From Struthidea cinerea (Eukaryota; Chordata; Aves; Passeriformes; Corcoracidae), in NCBI GenBank assembly GCA_013397865.1, contig VZTI01003411.1, forward strand, positions 62,001-126,000: 64,000 nt of DNA, in the 5' to 3' direction. This document shows positions 22,931 to 36,676 of this stretch, in pieces. Within the stretch, counting starts at the first letter, position 1, and each line of letters begins with the position of its first letter. Made by a program: the position numbers and the translations under genes. The notes under the pieces are model-generated. The model saw nothing but the letters and a program-made list of their open reading frames with translations. It was not told the origin of the DNA and ran no database searches.

Positions 22931-25900
22931 AGATTCAGATATTTATACAGTATAAAATATTATAGATTCATGCTGAATATCTGAGTGATTTGTTTAAATT
23001 CAGGATCTAAAGAGGTTTTAATGGCAAATGAAAGAAAAATGCATTATTACACAAAATAGCTTCATGAATAAGAGGGACCTTGCTGTTCTGAAATTGAATT
23101 AACAATCTGTGATCTGCTGTACTATCTACACCAAAAGAACAACAAAACTTCATTGTTTTTGTGGTCAACAATTGTAGGTGTTTTTTCCAGCCAGTATAGG
23201 TGACTTAAAAATTTAAAAAGTTTATTTGGAGTCACTAGTAGAGCAGTGAGAGGAAATGAAGTTCTCATTATATGTAAAACTGTTATTCATACTTAAACAC
23301 TTTCATAAAAAAGAAAACTAAAAATATGCTTTTAAAATTGGAAAGTTTTGAGTTTTGCTGACAACGAAAGTGTTCTTTGGTACATGAGGATGGAAAAGTT
23401 TGCTCATTTACTTATGACTAACTAGAGTTGTTTTTTACTGTAAGGCACATAAAGAACTAGGGCTTTGTATTTTCTTGTGATCAGTTAAAAATGTATGGTT
23501 TGAACTTCATTTAGTTGTATAAAAGATGTGGTGAGTGTATCACTACTCCCAGTAAGAGAGGGTAATGACTTTGGTTTGACAAAGCTTTTACAGTGATACT
23601 TTTATAGTGCCAAGCCTGTTACTGTACTTTGATCCATTGGTGTGTGGTTAAAAAAGCTGCAAACTCTGCCCTAATTAAGGCAAATATTTCTACTGAAGAA
23701 CCTTCTAGAGAGAAGCATGTTCTGTGAAGCAGAAGTATGTAGAAAGGCGATGATTAAAGATGTTAGCCTTATATTCACAACTTTGGTATTTGTGTTGCAG
23801 TAGTACTTCTGGTCTTCATCATGGGTCGGATATTTGGAATTGTATAATAACACCCAAGATTTTATAAAACAAACATCTAATGATGATATGAGACATAAGG
23901 CAGAAGTTACATTTAAAAATGTAACAAATTAGAAGTAATAAACATGTTAAGATAGAGTTTTCAGATCGAATATCTATCTACAGCTGTAGAGGTTGTTTTT
24001 TAACAGATGATTTTTCATAGTGTCTCATTCACTACAGATAAACTTTCACCAATAGTTGTAAGCTTGATCTTTTTATGACCTTCAGTCAGGGAGAAGTTAG
24101 CAGGGTGGGATACAATTTACTTCATCCTGGAATTTGAAGAAAAGAGTGCAAAAGTTCAGTAAAATTGGATCGTTTCATGTTGATGAAAGCTACGGTGGAG
24201 AAACCAGTAGAGGTCAGTGCAGAGTGCTGAAATGGAAGGAGAGCGCCAAGGCTTTGTGTATTTATGCTCTCTACTTTTGATCTTCAACTTTTCCTTTAAA
24301 ATGGGGTAAAGGATTACAGTGGCTTACAGCCAATATTCCTATCCTCTTCGAAAGATAGACTAAACATACTTGTGATAATATGATAATGTCACACTGCTTA
24401 AACAGAACAATTTAAGCAACAAAACACATTTTGTTGCATGTTATAGCTTGCAGACAGATGCTGGAAGCCTTATTTAGTGGAATCATTACTGAAACCAATG
24501 GGTAATACTTATTACATACATTGCAGTGATAATGCATCTAGTCGATGGCTATGCAGCAAAACAAAAAGTAGGAGAAGTGATAATTTCTAGGGAACAAGTT
24601 TTCAAATATTTGAAGTTAGAGTAACAACAGAATTTCTCTCATTTTTTGGCAAAAAGTTTGGATAATTATCATTATGTGGTGTTTTAAAAGTCTTTTCTTT
24701 GTATATATACATAGATATGCAGGGGAGTGTGGTGAGGCAAACAGACTGTATATAAAGTTGAATTATCTTTTGTTTCACTTTTTAAAGCCATTGTTTGCTC
24801 GTGGTTTCCTTTTGTGATTTAAAGCAAGGAAAAGAATCACTGCCTATAGTCAGTTCATGAAAAGATCCTTTAATATATATTAGCTGCAAAATCTCCTCTC
24901 TGAAAAGCTTCTGTTCAAGCTGCTTTTTGTGGATCTAGAAAGAGCAACCTGCCTGTCCCCATTCTGTTTCCTTACACTTTAACTAAGTACTTTGAAAAAA
25001 AGCTTGCTATTAAATTATGATTGTTGAATATAAAGGAATTGCAAAAAAATTATCACCAGATAAAAGGGGTCTTGTTCTGTTTTGATTCTGATGCCAACTT
25101 ACATCTGCTGTCTATGATGCTAGGGAGAAATTTCCCATACATTTAAAGAGAGTACAGCCACACAAACAGTAAATATTCTTGAAAATCCTCTTCACTTGTT
25201 CTACTTACATTTCATGTCCTTCTTTAAATTGATTATGGAGGCATTGGAAAGAATCCAACACCTTTGAAAATCATACTTTCTTTTCATTTGCTTTATCATG
25301 CTCTTAAAAGTGACACGAGCCAGACAGACTCTGCAGCCCTTCCTCACAGGCACTTGTTCTGTGTGCCATGAGTGTGAAAGAAGCTCCAAGGGCTTTAAAG
25401 GGAGGATTACTGCAAGGGAGGGATTCCCTGATAACTGTAGCAGCTATCAGCAGCATAAATTGAGTTGGGAAGGAGAGAGAGATGCTATAAACTGCTGCTG
25501 CATATCTGACCTGTCATGTGTTTTTGCTGCAATTCTCTGTGTAACATCACACACAGGTCTTCCAATCCACGGGTTTCATGTCAATATCTCCCTTTATACA
25601 TGTAGCATAAAGTGCTGGATTTGTGAAGCCAATGAAGTGCTCGTGTTTGAATCAGCAGCAAGACCAGAAGCTCTACAGGCTGTTTCCACCAATTTTTTTT
25701 TCCCTAGGGAAAAGAAAACTTAGAAATAATCCCATTTCTTTCATAACACAGGATCCAATCTAATAGAGTGGCATACAAGTGATAGTATGTCAAATGACAG
25801 TTTCAAGTAGGAGTCCAAATTTTTACCAAAACCTCGCACTCAATTCCTCTCAATCCAGTTCTTCTTTAAAACTGAAGAAATAAATTTAAATACTGATTTC

Positions 25901-28900
25901 ACTCCTGGTTTCGATTGCGTTTTGAAAAAATAGTCTTGAATCCAAAAGTCAAATCCCCCTTCTTTCACCACATAAGCTTCTGTTGTCCATAGCATTTTGA
26001 CAAACAATATTTTCCAATTGGCTTTTACATATCTCTCTCATTTTATGTTGGTTTAAAAGGGTCTGAGAAGTTGTGTTTAGCTGAGCCACAGTGGAAGTGC
26101 TCAATTGCAGTAACCGATTCTCTTCATTAGTTATTTTTGGGAGGGAGCCCTCCTCCTCAAATACTTTTCCTACAAAGTAGTGCAGGGGTTGAAATTAAGG
26201 TACTATATATAATCCTCAGTGCTCTGGTTTTAGCCAGTCAATGTTGAAGTCCACAAGTCCAAGTGGACTCTTGATTCAGTTAAATTTGCTTCTTTGTTAA
26301 ATTTCATTAACAGCTGGCCTGCTTTTATTTTGCCTTTTTTTTTTTTTTGTAACATATTGAATACAAAACCCTAAAATTCAGAGACCAAAATAATGTTGCT
26401 GAAAACATGTAGTTTAGTCCAGTGTAAAGCTATGCTAGAAGTTTGGTGTTCTTATCTGTATCCTGACCAAAGATAGAAGATTGCAGCCAAGCTGTTCATG
26501 ACTAAGAAACAGAAGGTCTGTCTTATCACTGAAGTTCCCAGTCTCTCATAGATCAGTGTTTGATATTTTCTTGATTGTTGTGTTAGTCATACATACAGGT
26601 ACGGTAGTATCACGTTCTCATTCTTTTTTTCCTTCCCTTCTGATGTCTTTGATCTATTCCTTTTTTTTGCTGGTTTGTAGAAGTTTTACTCTGCAAAGTA
26701 GCTGTGCATAGTTAAATTATCTTGCCACTATAGAGCTACGTTTTATGTTTGTTTAACTCAGGGATATATTTCTTCATTCTTAGTTCGTAAGGGTGTAGGG
26801 GTGACTACCAGCATCTTTATGTTACCTGAAATGAAGGTATCTGTCATTCAGATAAACCTTTGTATTCTGTTTAGGCATGCATCAAAGAAAATGTGGGCTT
26901 GTGTCCAGCTGGGAATAGCACTGATTCAGTCAGTGGTGATCAGTGACTGAGATAGCAGCGCTAGTAAAATCTCCTCATGTAAACAAGGAAACTGTGGCAT
27001 TTGCACCAGCAATTGAATAAATTCAGGCTCCTTACTGGTAATTACATTATCAATCTGCAGATTGCAAAATAAACTTAAATAAATTAGAGCCAGTAAATTA
27101 GAATGATAAATGTAGGCAAATAAACCGTAATTTCAAAAATTCGATAAGGAGGAAAAAAATATAGATTTTTCACCCATTTCATGAATAAATGGACAGCCAA
27201 AGCGATTGGTATAATTCAGGGAAATGTAGACATATATCACAAGAAAATGTCAATATTGCAGTTTCGTTTTTGGTGGTTCTACCATTTTACTGAAACATGT
27301 CTATGGAGGCATCTTTATTTCCAATGTGCTTTAAGAATCAGAAATGGTGATTTCCCCTGATTCTATTAGAATGGATCATGTAGCTGGGTTTGGGTGTTTT
27401 TCACTTAATCCTGGATTTCTGTTGGGAGTTTGTTACCTGCCTTTTCACTGTGTATCTCAAATTAATACTAGGTTTTTTTTTCATTTCTTCACTTTCTCAT
27501 ATGTCAAGAGCAAACTTTAGATGCCATTCTCTTCTTGGCATTCTTTGACTCCCACTGAAATCCATACAAAGCTGATGCAAGTCTTGAGTGTCTCACATAT
27601 CCTGGGAACAGAAAATAAAAGCAAACAACTTATGGTGTGTGGTGACCTAGACCTGAGGAGCTGTAGCCTTTATGAACTCAACATTAAATCTGAGGATATG
27701 TGGACCAAGTCTTTCTAGAAACTCTGAAAATCACACGTCTTTCCTAGAAAATTTCTGTTATTTCTCTTACACATATGTATTTCTAAGAGTTTAATACTCA
27801 CACTGCTAACTGTAAACAAAACTAGTGTGAATTCAGTTTTTGTAATACATATTCATGTTTATGTTTACAAGAAAAGCAACTTCAAAAGATATTTATGTTT
27901 TTAACGAGTCTCTTCTAAAACTGAATTTTGCTCTACTGTACAGAATAACTCTTCTATCAATACTCTGTAACTCATCAAGGTCTCTTGTAGAAGATGTTCG
28001 TGATTAGTCAATACAGTGCAAGTGGTTATTAAGAACAGGCTTCACAGAATAGAAAATATTTAATAAGTACATTTACTTTTTCTTTTTCTTACTTTTCCAT
28101 GGTTTACTTTTTCCTTTTTTGCTTTGACAGCACATCTCAGTTTCAATTTCATGCCCTAGGTTTTCCTAACTCTCTAAAAATACAATGAATACCAATGTTA
28201 TTTGAATACGTTATTTTACTATTCTTTGGGGATTTTACATTGGGCCAGAAAAAGAAGAGTGCTCTTCTAAAAACTTTTAATCTATGTTTATATATATTGT
28301 ATTTTTATCAGTACACTCATATTTTAGATCTATATATGTATAAGAATCTGTACAGGACATTTTTAAATTTCTGCAGGGATATGATACTTAGGAGCTCATT
28401 AATACATTTTATGATCTCAACAAGTTAATATGGGCATTATTTTTTCCCAGGAATTAAGATGTTAAACTTAAGAAAACACTTCATTAAAATTAGATGAAAT
28501 ATGGATAAAAGCCTGAAAAAATACTAACTGCAGCTTTAAACAGCATGAAACTGAAACACATTTCCCATGAACTTGACTCACAGAAATATTTTTTCTATTT
28601 TTCTCGGTAATAATTTTATTAGTAGTGCTCCTATAGAAGTGTTAATCATGTGATTGCATGTGTCAAAAATATTCCATTTTGCTAGCAGATTTATGCTACT
28701 TCAGAGAAAACATATGAGTAAAGATTTTCTGGCACCTTAATGTTGGTGGTAAAGATGACCACGGAGAATATGAGTGTTTATACCTGGTATTCCTACACCC
28801 CATTCTCTTACAAAAAAGTGATCTGGAGTAGCGCGGATTGTAATTCTCAACCAACACAGTAGCATCTGCAATGAGATCACAGGGTTGATTGGATTCATGT

Positions 28901-29049
28901 TTAAGGGGAGCAGGGGATGTCATCTGCTTTGACTTAAGCAAGTTTTTTAGCACAAACTCCAATTACATCCTAATATTGATGCAATGTAATTATGGACTGG
29001 AGAGATGGACAGGAACATGAGTAGAAAACAGACGGATCATTGAATTCCA
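22931..29049. other. AT-rich noncoding stretch, no supported gene
   Basis: No repeat family or gene is recognised. The longest open frame is 141 codons at 25298-25723 (plus). It is Cys/Ser-rich with no family feature and no splice support, so I treat it as chance. A T14 run lies at 26335-26348. Around 26990-27140 there is a cluster of TAAT and ATTA words in unique sequence, compatible with a regulatory element but not diagnostic. Confidence 0.55.
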
Positions 29050-29442
29050 GGTGTAGTGGCTAATGGTTCATACTCCACCTTGTTGTCTGAGGTCCTTAGG
29101 GGACTGTCCAGAAGTCCGCTCTGGTTCAGTAACTTCCTCAGTGGAGAGTGTGTTGAACTTTGTATGCTGACTGTGATGAAGGGTACCAAAGATCGGGGCT
29201 GTGTCAACAGCAGACTACCAGCAGATCAAAGAAAGCTGTGATTCCCTTATACTTGGTACTAATTAGGCCACATCTAGAACATGCATCCAGTTCTGGGTAC
29301 CTCCAATCAAGACAGAAGTTGATCAACTAGATCACATTCAGCAGGGAACTGTCAAGATGGTTGGAGGCAGCAGCATATGTCCTGTGAAGAAACTCTGTGA
29401 AAGCAGGGCTTGTTTAATCTAGAAAAGAGATACCTGCAGGTA
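29050..29442 (+). mobile_element. Degraded CR1 LINE fragment
   Basis: The left part (GTGGCTAATGGTTCA onward) resembles the CR1 ORF2 stretch that normally reads GTGGT(G/C)AATGG...TCA...CCTCAGGGGTCTGT. The right part carries the GGCCACATCTAGAACATGCATCCAGTTCTGGGTACCTCC block, the usual 'GAGTACTGTGTCCAGTTCTGGGC' region, then a CTGTTTAGCCTGGAGAAGAGA-like stretch degraded to TGTTTAATCTAGAAAAGAGA. The middle is shortened by deletion and the true 3' tail is lost. Divergence is high, so this is an old copy with no intact frame. Confidence 0.7.
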
Positions 29443-29458
29443 AAAAAAAAAAAAAAAA
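29442..29458. repeat. A17 run at the end of the CR1 fragment
   Basis: Seventeen A follow CTGCAGGT. CR1 does not use poly(A) tails, so this is probably a secondary microsatellite rather than a retroposition tail. Confidence 0.8.
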
Positions 29459-32400
29459 TCATTTTTAGGCAGAGAAATCCTGAGGAAATAATGGTGTGGC
29501 AACTTCTGAAATTCCATTTTTCTTGTAAGTGGGTAGTATCTCCTGCCTCCTAAAGAAGCTCACCAAGCTCACCATTCATATGCATCCAGTGAGCTTGGGC
29601 TCTTAAGCAGCTCTAACGAAACACTAAACATTGCAAGAGATTTCCTTCAAGTTAGGCAGTAATAGTTAAGTAGTAGTTTACTAATTTGTAAGGGTAAAGT
29701 ATTGTTTTCACATAGGCAGTCAAGAAAAATATAAAAAAATTTTCATTCTAGATGTAAACCAAAGGCTTATCCAGGTCTTTGAACCTCCTATGTCTGCTGG
29801 GAGGATTCTTCCCGTAGAGTAGTTCATGCTGTTGCTCATGGAATATTGTAAAATTTAGAGTACAGCTATTTGCCCAGGGTGGTGAATGCTCATGCTAGGG
29901 AAACAATGGCCTGTGTATTCCGAACTGTGCCTTGGTTTGATTTGATGGTGCTTATCCTCTGGTTTTTTTCCCCTGAAATTTGATGTGAATATTTTTGCTA
30001 AGGAAGAAAGCACTGTGTCAAGGAAATCAAAAGAAATCTGATGCATTTTTGCTTGGAAGAGAAAAGGGTAGAACAAAGAGAGTGATTAACAAATATTTGT
30101 AAGTCTACCTTTTCCTTATGGCAAATCAACATGACTAACAGTAAGGACTGGGAGCTAAAAGTAGGAGGAAAGAAACGAAACCTCTTGGGTCATTGGTAGA
30201 AAATACTCTACTTGGGAATGTAGAATACATTGTAATCAATCTTTTACTGTATGGATTCATACTGTGAAAGATATTAGGAAGTGGCTGGGAAGATACCAAT
30301 ATAATCGGTCCTGCAGTTGTGCCAGAATGTTCAATCTGTCCTGTCCAGATGTTGTCCTTTTAGGCCAAGGAAAATACCTCTGCCCAACTCGCTTCCTCCT
30401 TATTGCAGAAGCAAGCTTGATATTTGCATTGTATGTTTGCAAGTTTGGTTTGTAGTCCTGACTCAGGCTGGGCTCATCAAATGCAGGACTACCCAGCAGG
30501 CAGCACTGCTCACAGCACTTGCAAAACTTCTAATAACTATTTTTAGATGTTCTTTTTCACCTCTCTGGTTAACTCTTTCCTACTTCAGTCTCCTCCCAAA
30601 AAAACAGCCTGCCCCAATTTTTTTTTCCCACTTATCCCAGATTTGCTGTATCACTTTGCCAGGTCAGTATTTCTGAAACCGTGGCTGGTGTGCTCATGGC
30701 CTTGCATGGAATTTATGCTGCAGTTCCCTGTGCACTGTTGACCTTGCATGACTGCATTCACGAGAGGCTCCCCAGTGATCCCCTTAAACTGTCTGTGAAG
30801 TCTGGTCAATGATTATATGACTGTCTCTCAGCTGCCTGTGAAATCCAGCCATTCTTCACTGCACTGTCTATATAGCTTATTAGCTTCTCCCTTTGTAATC
30901 TCTCAACAGTTTCTCATTTACATTGCATGGATAGTTTTAGCATGTCCTGTTCAGTTGATTTAACTCCAGGTGGACGCAGCCTTGTTGCTTTCCTGAGCCC
31001 TAACACCAATAACATCATCCTTAGTTATTGCTGTTGGTGTACAGCAGCACAAAGGGGGATGAGGAAATAAGGGCATTGGCACTAATGGCTGGTGTTGGAT
31101 GGTTGAAACCTCTTCAGGTTCCTTCCATACGTCCTGGCACAAGAACCCACCTGCCAGGGCTACCTGGGAGTCAGTGTGTGAATGGGAATGGGAGCAAACT
31201 CTGCCTAAGTTCTGAGCTAATAGGAAATGAGAAATCTAATACTGTGTGTCTAGGTGTCGCCGCAGTGGCTGTGATAAGTAAGCCTTGCTGGAAGGCTGGA
31301 TATGGCATCACATTTCTTAACTCTTCTGGTAACAGTATGAGAGTTGGCAGACTTAATATATGGCAGTGGGAGGTCTCATCTGCTCACACTTGCACCAACA
31401 GACCTTGTCAGTGAGACAGGAATTTTTTTTCTTGTCATTCCTGGACACTGAGGACAGGGGGAGCAGAACAAGTAGGAGTAGCTGTCGTCACAGCTGTCAT
31501 TGCAGCATCAGTGTGGGAATAAACACATAGAAACTGGACACTGAAAAAGTCCCTAGTTCTAATCCATGGTTAAGCCAGATAACTTCAGGTAGTCAGCTGT
31601 TAAATGGGAATGTGCCCTGGTTATGAGACATTGGATCCCACTGCAGCTGTAAGGCAAAACTGAAATATTACAATCCACTGGTATTACATGAAGAAACAGG
31701 TCTTCAGAATCACTGTTCACACCTTCTGATTTAAAAAAGAAACCAAAAAAACCTTTCCTAAGTGATTTAAATTTGAGACTATAGAAAAATGACATTGATG
31801 CTGCCCATTTTTATCTCTTGTACAGACCATACTCAAACCCTTGCTTAACGGGTATGTACCTCTTAAAAATTAAAAACTCTGCAACTTGGGTTTTTTAACA
31901 ATGCTTCAATATTTTGGAAATAACATTCAGTTGATTCATTTCTGTATTATTAGATCTTTACAGTACTTGGCTGCAAGTACAACAAAGAAACAGCATGCAA
32001 TAAACATTTCTGTGATTACAGCGTCTGCTGCCCAGTTACAAAAACTCCATCCAGAAGGAAAAGACATCACATCCTATACACCTGCTTATACAATCTCACA
32101 GATATTGCTATTGCAAAGGCATCAGGGTTTCTTTCATTGATTTCTGGAGGTCAGATTTCATGAGCAAAGTGAATGAGGCACAATGAGCCATGTTGACTAA
32201 GATGGAAAGATAATGCTTATTCTTGTAGCAAAAAAAAAGTTGAGGAGATTGGTATCAATAAAACTACTTCTCTTTCTGAAACAATGCTGGGGTTGCCACT
32301 GGGAATTTCAGTGGGATTATACAGCTGGAATATAATTGTATTCCTGGATGGCTTTTGTTTCTTTGTTAAACGCTATCCAACACCCCATCAAAGATATAAG

Positions 32401-35400
32401 CATTTTGTTACAATTTTAAAACTCTTTTGTAAGAGTTTTTGCTGTAGAATTGGCATCCTTCTTTTAATCAGCTGAAAAATTGACCAGTACTTGTACAAGT
32501 TCTACAACTGCATCAAAGAATGGCTGGAAAAGGACAAACTTGAAATTCCGACTACCACAGGTTTGAGATAAAGTTGATTTTGCAGGTAAAGACAAAATCT
32601 TGAATAGTCAGTGTTTATTCTGAGGATTTATTTCACTTGGAGGAACAGTTCTTAAAACCCTTTTTGGGTGGTCTGTTCCCATTTAGCTCTGGATATTTGG
32701 TTACTGACCTGTGGTGACTGTGAAAGAAGAAAACTATGGTGAATTAAATGCTACTATAATAAGGTGTGACATTTAGCCACCTTTATGTACAAAATCTGCA
32801 GATATATAGAATATGAATTAAAGATACTTCAGTATGAGAAATCAATGTCATGCAAGTGTTATGTAAAATTATTAAAAAGCAGAAATTCTTTGCTTTTTAG
32901 AACTTTAAAACATGAGACTTTCTGTTTGTCTGGACTACGAGAGAGAGAAGCACATTGTCCTCCTTTTTATTAAGCTTTTTATTATGGGAACATTCCTCTA
33001 ACAAAATATACCTGGAGTCAAACATTCCATCTCCAAAGGCAAAACACATTCTATTCTCAGCATACTAGAATGAAGGATTGAATCTTACTTTAAATTGTCT
33101 TTTGCCAAAATATGTGGTAGGTCTACTTAACTGGATAAAAAATGATCCTGAATTCTCAAAGTACTTTTGTGAAACAAAATGTATGTTATGCATGTACAAT
33201 GACAGCGGGAAAGGAAGAAGCAGAGATTGCCAAGGACATTCTGAGAACATTCATTGATTGGAAACAAATCGGTGGATTTTTTTGTTTTGTTTTGTTTTGT
33301 TTTGCTGGATTGTTTTTTTCTTCTCCATATTACACGAAGTGGTCTCTGTCTGGGTGTAATTTTTACTTTTTAGTGCCATCTGCACCTGTGGCCTTTGGAC
33401 TTAATGTTTATGACAGATGGACTGGACTGTGTTTGCACCATTTAGTGTATAATCCTTCTGTATGTATCTATGCCATGCTAGGCTGTGGCACTGGCCCAAT
33501 GGGCATATTTATTAGTGCAGACTTCCTGTCTGCTTCCATTGTTCTGTTGCAGTGTCCTTTGAGCCTAATGGACCTTGCTTTGTGCTGGGCCCACCTACAA
33601 AATATTGTTTCTGATTCGTGCCAGATTATCTATTGCAGACTCTGAATTTTTTTTCCTCTAACACATTTGCCAAATAGAACGCTTAAAATGGATCAATTCC
33701 ATATTGTAAATGCTCTTCCTCTCCTCTCAGCCTGCAAGCTTCGTTTTGGAACAAGCTTGCTAGCTTTGTTTGCTGGTACCGAGATACTTGATAAAAACAG
33801 GAGAAGCATTTCTACCGAAAAATGTCACCTCTCACTACCTGAGCTCCTGTTCTGGAAGCAGAAGCTGTCCCCAGTAAGGCAATGGCCCCTGTACAAGAGG
33901 GTGCAATAAACACAGCCTTGGCTGCAGGAGCTTGCTGGCTGGCCTGTGGCCTGCAGCCTGGAGCTGGGTGGCACCTCCCATCCCTGCTGACTTCATGGGC
34001 GCTGCGTGATGTGGGAAAAAGGATGGGCTACTATTGAACAAGAAATGTTGCCTTCTGGATCTGAACAGCAAAACAAATGCAACACTTGGGAATGTGCAAT
34101 TTTTAAAGTTCTTTGACTATTTGTGAACCTAACAATCCCCAGATGTGATATCATGAAAACGAAGGACAACTCATTATTGATCATTTATCTCATGAAATCA
34201 TGAGGTTGCCTCTCTAGTTTTTGGGCTTGTTACAGAAAAGCACAAAATGAAATGAAGTTTAGTTGTAGTCACATCAAATCAGTGGCAAATTTCAAACAGA
34301 CAATTTAGAATCCTAGAACCCACCCTTCTCTAAAAACATAATTTTTCAATGTATATATCCTAACAGTTAAAAAGGACTTTAAAAAATATTTCTGCAGAAA
34401 GTAATCATGCCTCTGTAAAGCCTCTATGGTGAGACAGAGCACCTATAAACTTCTCATATTACATAGCAAGTCTATGCAGTCTGTGCTCATATTATCATGA
34501 TCAAGAGAAGAGGAAACATATTCTGCATGATACATCTGGGATAACAGGATTGTTTCTGGTGTGGGTATACCTGCCAATCAGATTTCTGCAGGATGAGAAT
34601 GAAGACCTGTGAGGGAGAAGTTATCATATCATAAATAAAAAAGCAATTATCAATAACAGTTTCATGTCTGGAAAAGGCTTCTTTATACTACTGAAATAAA
34701 GCTGTATAGTAAAAATCAAAAGACATGATGGCATATTCATGACTGGAAAGTAGGAAAAAATTTATTTTTTCATTCAGCCATTTTAAATTTGGCATTTTTA
34801 CTTTGTAGTAAAAACTCAAACTATCAAATATATATCTGGAATATATTACTTGTGATCCTGGCCTTGAGAAGAAACTACGTAGAAATCCATGTACAAATAC
34901 TCATCTGTGGTTTGTATACTTGCCTTTTCCATTCACCTTTAGCACTCTTGAATAATTAGTATTTTTGAAGATCAGGTACCCAAACTGCAATGGTGAAATT
35001 CCATATAGGCAATTTTTGAGAAGGAATGGGTATATTTTCAACCCTGAATTTAATATTCAAACACACAGTTGAAATTTGAAAATCTCATGTCAGTATGTTT
35101 TGAAATAATCTTTCACATCCCAAGCAATTTATATTTCTTTCTTTTTGTGCTATCTGGAAGAGTTTCACCAATTTAGCCTCATAGTTGCACATCTTGAAGG
35201 AATATTTTTAAGAATGCAGTGTAAAAAATGTGCAAGCTAGTTGTGGGAAAATCCTGTTTAATACCCTTCAATTCAAATTAGCTGTGTGACACTTCTGGGT
35301 TTTTTTCCCTCTGTTTGCTGTGGCAGTATCACAAATTGTTTCTGATAAATTATTGCTCACCTACTCCATGAAAAAGCAGTTTTCTAAGTTTCTTTTCTCT

Positions 35401-36260
35401 GCTGCCAGTCAGTGGGAGGATGAAGTATCTTCTCAAATGTACTCTAAAAGCTGCAGTATCTCTTTTTTTGTAAAAGACAATTTATAAATGTTAAGGTGAG
35501 AGCAGAGGCTGGTACAGTGATAAATCACAGAGGAGACAGGACATTATTGAGTGTTTATTTTTGCTTTCTTTTGCTTTATAGAATTCATAGGCAAAGTTCA
35601 GGACAACAACAGAGATATTATCCAAGTTTACCAGAACAGAGCAGTAATCTTCTCCCACTAAAGTCTGTTGGTTACATGATAAGATTAGCTTTAAGGTTAT
35701 TGCGGTGTTTGAGTTTCTGATTTGAGCCCTCTGCAAATAATGACCTGAGGGGTTGTGTCATCATGTAGACAAGCTGCATGGCCATTCAGCTGTGATTATC
35801 CTAACTTCAGTGCCAGCAATATACTGCGCCCCAGAACTGTGGAGCTAGGTATCATGTCCTGCAAATGGAATTATTCTGTTAATCATGGAAGAGCCCGGGG
35901 ACTGAGCTGATGGAAGCGCATAATAGCAAGGTTATGCCTATCAAGGATATACAGTCTAAATCTCCCAAATGTGAGGCAATGTAGAGACAAGTGTTACGTG
36001 ACAGCCCTCCCTTGTGGATCATCATCATATCCCTTCCCTAGACAGTACCTGATTACCAGCCAAGCCAATATACCAGGCTGCCATCATCTACCCTGGCATC
36101 TGCAGAGTTGCATCTGAAATGCACACAACCAAGGGGATTTTTCATTACCTTGAATATTAGAGAGTCAGCCTTATCTGGTCTTGACTGAATTCACACTTCT
36201 GTTAGAGGAACTGTACGTCTAAAGAACTTTGCAGAACTTTCAAACTGGCCAATAACTTAC
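29459..36260. other. AT-rich noncoding stretch, no supported gene
   Basis: No repeat family or gene is supported. Open frames of 119 (30317-30676), 128 (31028-31414) and 167 codons (33142-33645), all plus, show no family motif. The last contains a Phe/Val run made by the (TTTTG)n microsatellite. A short frame around 32484-32572 reads protein-like (YLYKFYNCIKEWLEKDK) but has a stop close upstream and no usable acceptor. 33900-34010 is locally GC-richer, without recognisable content. Confidence 0.55.
33277..33305. repeat. (TTTTG)n microsatellite
   Basis: About five TTTTG units preceded by a short T run. Simple pentanucleotide repeat; it creates a Phe/Cys/Val-rich segment in a chance open frame. 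Confidence 0.9.
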
Positions 36261-36676
36261 CTGCATGTAGCTGGGGACATGAGACAGGAGACAGTGGTCA
36301 TCTGTAAGCATGATGGCTTTCCCCTTTCCTGACCTTCCAGGGGCTGACTGATGGATTAAGCCACTTTGTCCTGGTGTCTCTAGGCTTGTTTGAGTCTGAT
36401 TTTTAGAAAGACCAATATCCCCACCTCTAACCTGCTGGGGGATTCCACCGATGACGTTCATTGTAAGATCCATCAGGGAAACAAGCTGCTCCTTTTGCCT
36501 GCTGAAACACCATTTGTTGCTGCTAGATCACCAGTGACTCCAGAAGGTCCCAGAGACAGGTTACTGTGAGCCACACCTGGCACCTCCTGGGGTGGTTCTG
36601 AGCATTGACTGATGGAAGATCGGCAGCTTTTTGCTTCTCTACCAATTTTGTTTTCTAGTGTGTCTGCAGATGCTAT
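36261..36676 (-). other. Minus-strand coding-like block ending at a perfect 5' splice site (unproven)
   Basis: On the minus strand, one frame is open from 36527 down to 36261. There CATGCAG is followed by GTAAGTT, a full match to the vertebrate donor consensus; residues just before it include DDHCLLSHVPSYMQ. A second frame is open from 36676 to a stop at 36473-36475 and starts near a TCTGCAG acceptor-like site at 36664. It encodes sequence such as SQCSEPPQEVPGVAHSNL and GPSGVTGDLAATNG. A third frame is open between a CTAG acceptor-like site and a GCAG/GTTAGAG donor-like site. The frames overlap, so they cannot all be used. Either one exon is real, or this is a frameshifted pseudogene, or the block is merely GC-richer and stop-poor. 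I do not recognise any product. Confidence 0.25.

Noticed and set aside
25298..25723. 141-codon Cys-rich plus-strand open frame
   Set aside because: Cysteines are not in a zinc-finger or EGF spacing, and no splice or promoter context is present.
32484..32572. Protein-like short frame (YLYKFYNCIKEWLEKDK)
   Set aside because: Only about 30 codons, with a stop close upstream and no acceptor in usable phase.
33142..33645. 167-codon plus-strand open frame with a hydrophobic segment
   Set aside because: The hydrophobic run is made by the (TTTTG)n repeat, and a frame of this length is near chance expectation for the window.
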